From contig JACEEZ010004786.1 of assembly GCA_016584305.1 (NCBI GenBank), positions 246,041 to 310,040 of the forward strand: DNA of 64,000 bases, written 5' to 3'. Below, piece by piece: positions 32,368-43,299 of the stretch. The stretch is from Chionoecetes opilio (taxonomy: Eukaryota > Arthropoda > Malacostraca > Decapoda > Majidae). A program made the position numbers and the translations under genes. Each line of letters opens with the position of its first letter. Position 1 is the first letter of the stretch. The notes under the pieces were generated by a model that saw only the letters and a list, made by a program, of their open reading frames with translations, ran no database searches and was not told where the DNA came from.

Positions 32368-32434
32368 GTCTGTCTGTCTGTCTCTCTCTCTGTCTGTCTG
32401 TCTGTCTCTCTTTCTGTCTGTCTGTCTCTCTCTT
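32134..32434. repeat. (TCTG)n / (TC)n compound array
   Basis: About 300 bp alternating TCTG and TC blocks. It adjoins the poly-T that marks the 3' end of the minus-strand LINE fragment at 32435. Confidence 0.96.
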
Positions 32435-33209
<775 letters not shown>

Positions 33210-33289
33210 AAACTTTAATTTTAATGAATGGATATTGAAGCTGAATGAAGCTTTACCTCAAGATTCTGGACGTGAAAACCAAAGTAAAA

Positions 33290-33660
33290 AAAAAAAGAAT
33301 GCGAAAAGCGAAAAGCGAAATTATTCCATTACTTTGAGGAATATGAGAGTATAAAAATGGAGCTTTGAGTAAGACGTGAATTAGACCTATTGAATACATG
33401 AAAGGTATTCGTGGATACAGGTATTAATGTATTTTTTTTTAATGAAAAGCGAAGTTATTCCATTACTTTGAGGAATATGAGAGTATGAAATGGAGTTTTG
33501 AATAAGATGTGAATTATAAGCTATATTATCTATCTATTGTTCTATCTATCTATTATTATCTATCTATCTATCTATATATCTATCTATCTATCTATCTATC
33601 TTATCTATTGAAGACATGAAAGAGGCATTCGTGGATATAGGTATTAATGTATTTTTTTAT
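33290..33660 (+). repeat. tandem duplication of about 140 bp with microsatellite gained in copy 2
   Basis: AAGCGAAATTATTCCATTAC to GTATTAATGTATTTTTTT occurs at 33310-33440 and again from 33448. In copy 2, a (TATC)n array of about 80 bp (33521-33602) sits where copy 1 has only GACCTATTGA, so the array arose after the duplication. Confidence 0.85.
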
Positions 33661-33804
33661 AGCAATGTAAACATTCGTCAACCATTTCCAAAGTGTATAC
33701 ATATTTTTATTATATATATTTATTTATTAATTATTATTATTTTTTTTACATTGGAACCTCTTATATATAGACAAACTTGGGTTAGTGTAGTAGCGGTTAC
33801 TATA

Positions 33805-34010
33805 GTCTATTTTTTTTAACGAGGCAAAAAATCCTGACCCTTTGCTGTTTACTGCCTGATATTTGATGCCAGGAGAAGGGAATAGTACGCTTCTTCTAAA
33901 CTTCAGTTGTATTTTATCATAGTTAACCATACTAGCAGGTAAACATAGGCATACTTTTAAGCATGCGACCTTAAGATAGAATGGAATTTTTGCCTCGTTA
34001 AAAAATAGAC
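33805..34010. mobile_element. TA-flanked MITE, 206 bp
   Basis: GTCTATTTTTTTTAACGAGG at the left and CCTCGTTAAAAAATAGAC at the right are inverted repeats extending into GCAAAAAATCC / GGAATTTTTGC. TA lies on both flanks (33803-33804, 34011-34012). TIR plus TA target fits Tc1/mariner-type mobilisation. Confidence 0.78.
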
Positions 34011-34369
34011 TAGCTGCCTAACGAGACTGATCGTTTTAATCAATTGCAACCTGAGGGGATGGAGGCGAGGGGAAGTGAGGGGAGAGGAAGGGAAGATGAA
34101 GGGGAGGACATCAAATTAGGAAGAGCAGGTAATAATACAACTTGTTAGGAAATTGCGGAGATGAGGGGAAAGGAAGGGACTGTTTAGGGGAGGAGGGAAA
34201 AGAGGGAAGGAAGACATAAGTGAGGGAAGTAATAGGAAGTTGAAGAGGGAAGGAGGGGAGATAATAACACAGCAACATGGTGGAGGGAGAGGGGAGGGGA
34301 GAGAGGGGAGGGAAGAGGGGAGGAAGGAGGAAAGAGTATCATAATGAATACAGGTGTGTTATCAATTTT
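34011..34369. other. purine-rich sequence without genes
   Basis: GGGGAGAGGAAGGGAAG-like purine-rich strand from about 34050 to 34340; no coding signal. Confidence 0.5.
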
Positions 34370-34370
34370 T

Positions 34371-34443
34371 CTCCTCCTCCTCCTCCTCCTCCTCCTCCTC
34401 CTCCTCCTCCTCCTCCTCCTCCTCCTCCTCCTCCTCCTCCTCC
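34371..34443. repeat. (CTC)n array
   Basis: Twenty-four uninterrupted CTC units. Confidence 0.97.
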
Positions 34444-34475
34444 CACCTCCTCACAAGTATGTTATTAGCTAGCTG

Positions 34476-34480
<5 letters not shown>

Positions 34481-34562
<82 letters not shown>

Positions 34563-34563
34563 G

Positions 34564-34602
<39 letters not shown>
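34481..34602. repeat. (GA)n microsatellite
   Basis: GA array with GG and AA breaks. Confidence 0.96.
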
Positions 34603-34604
<2 letters not shown>

Positions 34605-34701
34605 TGTGTTAAAAATACGTGACGATGACTTAATAGCTAAGGAGCAACACTAAGATCTCATTTCACACACGTAAATAAATGCATTGTTATATTACGCCGC
34701 T

Positions 34702-34758
34702 CTTCCTCCTCCTCCTCCTCCTCCTCCTCCTCCTCCTCCTCCTCCTCCTCCTCCTCCT
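34702..34758. repeat. (CTC)n array
   Basis: Nineteen CTC units. Confidence 0.96.
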
Positions 34759-34926
34759 GCCTTGTTTGTAGGCCCTCAAGTCATAGGATGTGAAGAAAAG
34801 AAGAAAAGACAGAGTTTACAAGTGAGAGGCTTGAAAGACTGAAGATATTGATTCACTCTTAGATAAGTAAGGTAGACGCAATATGAAATGAGAATATGTG
34901 GAAAGTTTTGTGTAGTAAAGCGGAGG

Positions 34927-35135
34927 TGTTATGGTGATGGTGATGAGTGGTGATGTGTTATGGTGATGAGTGGTGGAAGATACTGATGTGTTATGAGTAC
35001 AAAGAGATAGACGATAATGTAACTTTTATGAATATACGTGGATAGTTGTGATGGTGGTGGTAGTAGTGGTAGGGATGATAATTATATGGTGGTGGTGGTG
35101 ATAGGGGTATTGGTGTCGTGAAGTAATAGTGGTGG
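34927..35135 (+). repeat. segmental duplicate B (partner at 30975-31190)
   Basis: Copy of 30975-31190. The end part (GATGATAATTGTATGATGG to GTGAAGTAATAG) is then repeated twice more at about 35248-35310 and 35386-35445, each followed by GTA units, so local amplification continued after the duplication. Confidence 0.88.
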
Positions 35136-35146
35136 TAGTAGTAGTG

Positions 35147-35210
<64 letters not shown>

Positions 35211-35490
35211 AGGTAGTAGTAGTAGTGGTAGTAGTAGTAGTAGTGGTAGTGATGATAATTGTATGATGGTGGTGGTGGTGATAGGGGTAGTGGTGCTCGT
35301 GAAGTAATAGTAGTAGTAGTAGTAGTAGTAGAGGTAGTAGTAGTAGTGGTAGTAGTAGTGGTAGTAGTAGTGGTAGTAGTGGTAGTGATGATAATTGTAT
35401 GATGGTGGTGGTGGTGATAGGGGTAGTGGTGCTCGTGAAGTAATAGTGGTAGTGGTAGTGGTAGTGGTATTAAGTAGTGGTAGTGGTATT
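35120..35490. repeat. (GTA)n / (GTG) compound array with internal copies
   Basis: GTA-rich blocks interleaved with the repeated GATGATAATTGTATGATGG segment. Confidence 0.93.
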
Positions 35491-35638
35491 TTTACTATTT
35501 TATTACTATTATTTATATATAGGTTTATATTATTATTTATATAGGTGAGGGAGGTGGAGATTGGAAGGTCAGAATAACATCACCAATTCACCATGAAGAA
35601 GAGTAATGGACGTAATATAGGAGAGAGATTGAACAGTG

Positions 35639-35843
35639 TTAACCCCTTGAAACCCAGACCGTCCATTGTAATTTGGCTACCATAACATGATTTTATTTAA
35701 TATAAGCAATATTTTATAGATATGACCTGTTTAGTATCCTTGTCCACTAGCTTATCTGGTATATTAAGTTACTTTTCGTATTCTTATGGCTAACAATGGA
35801 CGATTTTATTTAGCAAAGGAAAGATCTGGGCGTAAAGGGTTAA
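35639..35843 (+). mobile_element. TTAA MITE copy 9
   Basis: Starts TTAACCCCTTGAAACCCAGA and ends GGGCGTAAAGGGTTAA. A short deletion follows the left end (ACCGTCCATTG). Confidence 0.88.
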
Positions 35844-36689
35844 AGAAGGAAGTGTGTGAGACAGATAGGTTTCGATGCTGTTGTGTATAGTGGTGTGTGA
35901 GTGGCGCCGTCCCCCTTCCCCCTACACCCTTGAGAGAACTATATATATACATAGTACTTCATATAGATGAGTGGACCAAACCCTTGTACTGAGTGAGTGT
36001 GTAGGAGGATATATTATTTTTCAGTTCTCTGCTTTGTCCTCTTTTTCTTCCAATTTTTTCTTTTTTTTCTCTTTTTTTTTCTTTATTTTCTTCTCTGATT
36101 TTTTTCTTGTTTGAGACATAGGTGTATATATAGTACTTCGTATAGAGGAGTGGCCCAAACTAAACCCTTGTACTTAGGCAATATGTTGAGGATATAGGAT
36201 TACATGGAATACAGACACAGAACTAGCCATGACGGGTATCTGTGAACTACTTATATAACATCAACACATGTAAGAAAGTGAAAACAGGATTACTCAAAAA
36301 GAGACTNTGCCCTCTTTGGGAAACAGAATATACTCACTCTAGGGCTTTTTGTATCCCATTGATGGGCAACAGCACATGACGTCTTGCTGGTAACTTGGAG
36401 AAATAGCTCCTGCGTACAAAAGCAAAATGATAGAAGTACGCCACATACACACGCCCTGACCGCCTTCTATGTGGAGACAATAGACTGAGCCGTGGTCAAC
36501 GGTAGCGCGCGCGAGATCCTCATACTGTGACGTCACAGCCTTTCACCAGGCGATGTAACAGGCCTTGTCTCTCGGTGGTCTCGCTTTAACACCCACTCTC
36601 TTTCCCCTCTGCCCGCACTGTCAATCAGGTGTTGAATTTCACGATGGGTAACAGTGTGCGAAAGTGAGAAAGAGAAAGAATGTGTGAGT
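35844..36689. other. no recognisable gene; one ambiguous base
   Basis: About 850 bp without supported exons. T/C-rich tract at 36020-36115. A single N is at 36307, the only undetermined base I noticed, so a gap edge or polishing conflict may be here. Confidence 0.5.
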
Positions 36690-36958
<269 letters not shown>

Positions 36959-37052
36959 CGTGGATGTTGACATCATTAATTAAATTGCTTTTGTGTTTGT
37001 ACAAATAAAAGTGTCTGCACGTGTGAATAAAGATGTTTAACCCAGGAAAACA

Positions 37053-37053
37053 A

Positions 37054-37097
<44 letters not shown>

Positions 37098-37156
37098 ATT
37101 GAGAGAAGAAAAAAAAAGAGAGAGAGAGAAGAGAGAGAGAGAGAAGAAAAAAAAAA

Positions 37157-37202
<46 letters not shown>

Positions 37203-37255
37203 AGAGAAGAAGAGAGAGAGAGAGAGAGAAAAAAGAGAGAGAGAGAGAGAGAGAT
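37053..37255. repeat. (GA)n compound array
   Basis: GA dinucleotides broken by A runs at about 37108-37116 and 37145-37156. Confidence 0.95.
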
Positions 37256-37401
37256 GAAAGGTCGACCTCTTACTTACAAAAGATGTTCCTCGTTCTGCTT
37301 GCATCCTTGTTACGGACTTTCCTTTGTTTCTTCCATTCTTTAAGTTTTTTACTTTTTTTTTCCTTTACTTTCATGTCTTGTGTTATGTTTTATTTGTGTG
37401 T

Positions 37402-37465
37402 TGTGTCTGTGTGTGTGTGTGTGGTGTGTGGTGTGGTTGTGTGTGCGTGTGGGTGTGTGTGTGTG

Positions 37466-37513
<48 letters not shown>

Positions 37514-37536
37514 TGTGTTGTGTTTGGGGGTGTTGT
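37402..37536. repeat. (GT)n microsatellite
   Basis: Interrupted GT array with GG breaks. Confidence 0.93.
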
Positions 37537-37835
37537 GCTTGTGTTTTTCCAATCTGTTTTCTAATATAAGTAATTCTTGTTGACAATTATTGTTTTCCTT
37601 TTTTACTCCTTTATTTCTTATCTGGTATATTAGGTTAGAATCCTTTTCGATCTCCTTTTTTCTCTTTTTCCCATTTTTCTTCCCTATCTTTCCTCTTTCT
37701 CTTATACTTTACATAATATTATCTTCATCATCTTTGTCTTCTTCCTCTTCTTTTAATTATGCCTCAACCCTTCTATATTTTCTTTTTTTTCTCTTTTTAT
37801 CTTCTTCTTTTTCTCATTATTTGCGTTACTATCAT

Positions 37836-38060
37836 TATTAGTATTAGTATCGTTATTATTATCAATTTTTTATTTTTTTATTATTATAATCATTATTATT
37901 GTTATTATTATCATTTATGCAATTATTGTTATCAATATTATCAATAATATGATATGATATTGTTATTTTCATTGTTATTATAATTTTAGTTTTTATTATT
38001 ATTATTTTCATTATTATTATTTTCATTATTATTATTATTATTATTATAATCAGTATTATT
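37836..38060. repeat. TTA-rich low-complexity tract
   Basis: Irregular ATTATTATT and TTATCA units. Confidence 0.85.
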
Positions 38061-38389
38061 CCTCTTCTTTTGTTCTTCAAATTTGCATTGCAATTATCAT
38101 TTTACTTTTTTCTCTTATCAACATTGCTGTAATCGTATTGTTCATCCCAAATAAAAAAAATTGAAGAACGACTGAAAGTGAATGAGTGATTACCCAATGA
38201 ATAAACAACCGTTGCACTTGACTAGTGTGGGAAAACGCAGGATGGAACAGTGGTACTTAGTGTGTCTCATCTTATGTCAACATTTACAGTATATAAAACA
38301 TATTTTCATTAAAGATAAAACTACCGGCGGCAGCTATGTTAAGCTTTTAAGAGATAAATATATACAAGTGGGAGAACCGTGAAGAGTGA

Positions 38390-40050
38390 GAGACTTATTC
38401 TAAGGAATACAAAGGAATACAAAGGAAGAACAGACAGCAACAGCCCTACTGCCTACTGGCCCAAACCAGGCTGCCTGTGGGACGATTTTCTATCACTATA
38501 GTTTCTTCGAGTTAGAGGTAAAAGAATAGCAAAGCTGGAGACTCCTCCCCACCCACCTCTCCCTCATAAAAGAGGGAGAAAAAAACCCATATAGTATTGA
38601 AAAACTGCCATCGAATTTTGTAGGAAAGATTGAAGGAGAGACATACTCTAATCGAAAGCTAACGCTAATGAAAAAAAAAAAAGGTTTACGTTGGGCCGAG
38701 GTAATCGAGTTGGGCAGTTGATGCTAAGTATGTATTTAGTTTATTTTTAAAAACCTCAACCGTGTTACAATCACCTACTTATGCTAGAAGAGAGTTCCAA
38801 CTATTAACAACTCTATTATAGAAAAAGTGCTTCGCTTCATGTGACCGAAATCGCTTACCAATGATCTTGTATCCATTACTACGAGTAGTGCATGTCCAAT
38901 CAATTTTCAAATAGTCTTTTATGTTAACATTATCGAAGCCATGGAAAATATTTAACAATTATGTTAAGTCTCCTCGCAACTTACCCTTTTGACAAACTGA
39001 ACAATTTAAGTTCCTTCAATCGCTCTTCGTATGGCTTGCTTCGCAAGCGCAGTATCATTTTAGTAACTTTCTTTGTACACTCTCTAGCTTGACAATATCT
39101 TTTCTATAGTATGGTGACCAGAACTGGACGCAATATTCAAGATGAGGACGTACGATCACACTGAACAGTGTATGAATAATTTTTTCAGACCTAAATTTTG
39201 AAAGTTCTTCGTATGAAACCAGTTAATTTGTTAGCCCTCATAACAACTTTTGAACAATGTTTACTGGGCTTGAGGTCGTTACTTATAATAATCCCCAAGT
39301 ATTTTTCTTCGGTAACATTGGAAAGTTCATGTCCGTTCATTGAGTAGTTAATTTGATCGTTATTACTTCATATATGCAAAACCTTACACTCATCGGTATT
39401 ATATTTCATATGCCACTTATTTGTCCAACTAACAAAGCGATCACGGTAAGTTTGTAATTGCATCTTATCGGCATTTGTGATTACTTTATTGTTTTTTTAG
39501 TATCGTCCGCAAAAGTTGATATCTTACAGGTGCGAGGCCTTCGTCAATATCGTTTACATATATTTTTAAAAAAAGTACAGGACCTAGTACAGATCCCTGC
39601 GGTACACCACTTAAAATACCTTGCTAGCTAGATGCTTTTCTATGAAATACAACTTACTGAAAAAATGCTTTCTCTCAGAAAGCCAGTCTTCAAACCAATG
39701 TAAGATAACTCCAGTTATGCCGTGCGACTTTAATTTCTTAAGTAAACGCTTATGGGGAATTTGTCAAACGCGTTTTGCAAGTCAAAATAAATCACCGCTA
39801 CTGTTTTCGTCTCGTCGAACGTACTGTACACATCATTAAAAAAGTCTAGCAAATTTGTTAGGCCATAACGTTTATTACGAATGCCGTGCTGGGAATTTTT
39901 AATCAGATTATTGCCTTTTAAGAATTTTACCAAATTGTCTCGTATTACAGTTTCCATTAATTTACAGACTACGGAGGTAAGGCTGATCGGTCTGTAGTTG
40001 CTCGGTTGTGTCAAATCACCTTTTGTATGCATTGGAGTAACATTTGCATG
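38390..40050 (-). mobile_element. CR1/L2-group LINE, 3' part (split by a younger LINE)
   Basis: On the minus strand 40032-39730 encodes the RT segment TQPSNYRPISLTSVVCKLME then NSQHGIR, and VIYFDLQNAFDKFP (first catalytic Asp). Further down a frame reads VPQGSVLGPVLF then YVNDIDEGLAPVRY. The 3' end near 38395 is a decamer tail (CTTTGTATTC repeated on the minus strand). Frameshifts throughout. Sequence upstream in the element continues at 42006-42122 on the other side of a Jockey-like insertion. Confidence 0.85.
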
Positions 40051-40052
40051 TT

Positions 40053-41700
40053 TTCAATCGCAAGGACTTACTTCAACTTACCAAAAACTCCTTCATTCAT
40101 AGAAAATGTCAAAATCTTTCTGAATCAAACTCCTCTCGTGACTTCTGGCATTTAGCTAATAACATCTCTAACAATTTTTCTTCTTCATCTTTCCCTCCTA
40201 TGCTGTACCCAGATGGCTCCACAGCTGTCTCATCTATTTTTAAAGTTGAACTCTTTGCTGAAACATTTGCTAAAAATTCCACTCTGGTTGATGAAGGGCT
40301 TGTTCCTCCTTCTCTTCCACCCTCTGACTATATTATGCCTGTCATTAAGATCCTTCGTTATGATGCTTTCTTTGCCCTTTCTGGCCTAGAACCTCGGAAG
40401 GCTTACGGTCCTGACGGAGTACCTCCTATTGTTTTAATAAACTGTGCTTCTATGTTTGCACCCTGCCTGGTCAAACTTTTCCGTCTTTGTCTATCTACTT
40501 CCACTTTTCCTTCATGGTGGAAGTTTGCTCACATTCAACCTGTTCTTAAGCAGGGTGACCGTTTTAATCCTCCGAACTACCGTCCTATAGCTTTGACTTC
40601 CTGCCTTTCTAAAGCTTTAGAGTCTATACTTAATAAGACGATTCTTAAGCATCTATCTGCTCACAATCTTCAATCTGATCGTCAGTACGGTTTCCGTAAA
40701 GGGCGATCTACTGGCGATCTTCTAGCTTTCCTAACTGAATCTTGGTCATCCTTCTTTAGGGATTTCGGTGAAACGTTTTGCTGTTGCCCTTGACATATCA
40801 AAAACTTTTGATAGAGTCTGGCACAATTCTTTAATTTATAAACTACCCTTATTCGTTTTCTATCATCCTCTCTGCACCTTCTTCTTAAGTTTCCTTTCTA
40901 ACCGATATATTGCAGCTACTGTATACGGTCATTGTTATTCTCCTAAGTCTATTAATAGTTGTGTTCCTTGAGATTGTGTCCTATCACCCACTCTTTTTCT
41001 GTTATTCATTAATGACCTTCTAAGTCAAACTCAATGCCCTATCCACTCCTACGCTGATGATTCTACCCTGCATTTTTCAAAGTCATTCATTAGACATCCA
41101 ACTCAACAGGAACTAAGTGATTCACGTAGAGATGCCACAGAGGGCCTAACTTCTGATCTTACTATAATAACTGATTAAGGCAAAGCAAACCTTGTTTTGT
41201 TCAATGCCTCAAAAAACAAATTTATTCACCTATCAACTCGACATAACCTTCCAGACAACTATCCGCTCTTCTTCCACGACGCTCAACTCACTCCCTCTTC
41301 TACAATGAACATACTAGGAGTATCCTTTACTAAAAATCTGAACTGGAAAGCTCACATATCATCTCTTGCTAAAACAGCTTCTATGAAGTTAGGTGTCCTG
41401 TGGCGTTTGCGTCCATTATTTTCTCCCTCCCAGTTGCATACAGGGGCCTTATCCGCCCATGTATGAAGTACGCCTCTCATGTTTGGGGAGGATCCACTCA
41501 TTCAACCCTCCTAAATAGGGTTGAGTCAAAAGCTTTTCGTCTCATCAACTCCTCTCTTCTGACTGACTGTCTTCAATCTTTAAATCACCGCCGCAATGTT
41601 GCTTCTCTTGCTATCTTCTACCGTTATTTTCATGCTCACTGCTCTTCTGAACCTGCTAACTGCATGCCTCTCCCCCTCTCCCGGCCTCGCTGAACAAGTC
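40053..41700 (+). pseudogene. Jockey-like reverse transcriptase, multiple breaks
   Basis: First frame (to 40795): SRDFWHLANNIS, then ARKAYGPDGVPP-type block (PRKAYGPDGVPPIVL), FKFAHIQPVLKQGD-like (WWKFAHIQPVLKQGDRF), NYRPIALTSCLSKALES, and QYGFRKGRSTGDLLAF. A frameshift near 40780 leads to ALDISKTFDRVWHNSL. Then a gap, SPTLFLLFINDL, and SYADDSTLHF with the Y-A-D-D catalytic pair at about 41050. A stop follows near 41176; then NILGVSFTKNLNWK and a C-terminal RPCMKYASHVWGG / SLNHRRNVASLAIFYRYF. At least three frameshifts and in-frame stops mean it is dead. The endonuclease is absent. Confidence 0.88.
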
Positions 41701-42005
41701 TTTCTACTCATTATCATCCCTATTCTGTTAATCTCAATAATGTAAGAATTAACCAGTATCTTCACTCTTTCATCCCCTTTACTGGTAAACTCTGGAACCC
41801 TCCTTCTGTTTATATTTTTCCTCCTGTCTACGACTTAAATGTTTACAAGAGAGGAGCAACAAGACACCTCCCGAACCAAATTGGCCTACCCCTCCTTTTT
41901 ATATTCTCTTACTGTCTCCTTTATTGGGACTGTTAATAAGCGGGCTTTTTGTTACTTTTTGTTTTGCCCTTAGCCAGTCCCTTGTGATGTAATAAAAGAA
42001 AAAAA
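40053..42005 (+). mobile_element. Jockey-like LINE inserted in the CR1/L2-group LINE
   Basis: 5'-truncated ORF2 with RT, 3' UTR and a terminal poly-A-like tail (GTGATGTAATAAAAGAAAAA). The 3' end TAGCCAGTCCCTTGTGATGT is the parent of the short tails at 5940, 13603 and 26775. It interrupts the reading of the minus-strand LINE between the GKVPF and ANVTPMHTKGD segments, so it is the younger insertion. Confidence 0.88.
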
Positions 42006-42122
42006 AATGGAACTTTACCGGTATTTAGGGACTTGTTCAAAAATTATTGAAAGAGGTTTGCAAATCTGGTGCTTCGTTTCCTTTAAAACTCGCGGTGCAA
42101 TACATTCTGGCCCGGGACTTAG
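42006..42122 (-). mobile_element. CR1/L2-group LINE, upstream RT piece
   Basis: Minus-strand translation reads SPGPECIAPRVLKETK, then ICKPLSIIFEQ and, after a 1-base shift, SLNTGKVPF. It joins directly to ANVTPMHTKGD of the 38390-40050 part, restoring the standard order of this RT block. It ends at a GAGGAG simple repeat near 42123. Confidence 0.85.
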
Positions 42123-42632
42123 AGGAGGAAGAGGAGATTCAAGATGAGGAGGAGGAGGAGGAGCTTATAATGATTCACCACCATCGTTTCTTCTAAAAAA
42201 AAAAATCATCCTTTTGAATTCCATGATAAAATTAAAAATATATGATGCGAGAAAAAAAGAGAGAGAGAGAGAGAGAGAGACGCTATATTTTGTTTGTGTT
42301 TCTATTTTTTCCATGTTTAAACACGTTCAGTTTTTTCTTTCGTTTCTATCCTATATTCCTTTCTCTATTTTTTCTGCTTCATTTTTTTTCTTGTACTTTT
42401 TTCAATTTTTGTGTTTAATATGTTGTTACACCAAAACTTCAACCTTTAGGCTTCATCCTTTACGACTAGGCCTTGTGTCCCCTCCCATTTCATTTCCTTC
42501 CTTGCATTTCACCTTCATTCCCTCACTCTCGGTCTCCCCCTTCTCCTTCCTCCCCTTACCCAAGCATGGTTATGCACTGACCTTTTATTAATTATTTTGT
42601 ATTGTCCTTCACTGCCAGACTTTTTTTTTTTT
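42123..42632. other. C/T-rich sequence, no gene
   Basis: GAG/GGA repeat at 42123-42163, a short GA array at 42259-42281, then T/C-rich sequence. Nothing coding is supported. Confidence 0.5.
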
Positions 42633-43005
<373 letters not shown>

Positions 43006-43299
43006 CTTTTTTTTATTTAAACAACATACATGGGGCTACAAATAGCAAAGAGGTTGTTGAAGGCAATGGGTGGCAGAAGCTAAAGATGTCCCCTGTCCCG
43101 GGGACATCTATCTGAAAGCTATGCCTTATAGGATAGACTAAATATATCATGTTACAGACTTCGGGTCACTGTCCGTCACAGGCACTTTTCAAGCGCACTA
43201 TTCACACGTACACTGTGTCACTGTGTCAATGTGTGTCACTATGTGTGTGTGTCACTATGTATCACTATTGACACGACACTGTGTTACGCCTTACGGGCA

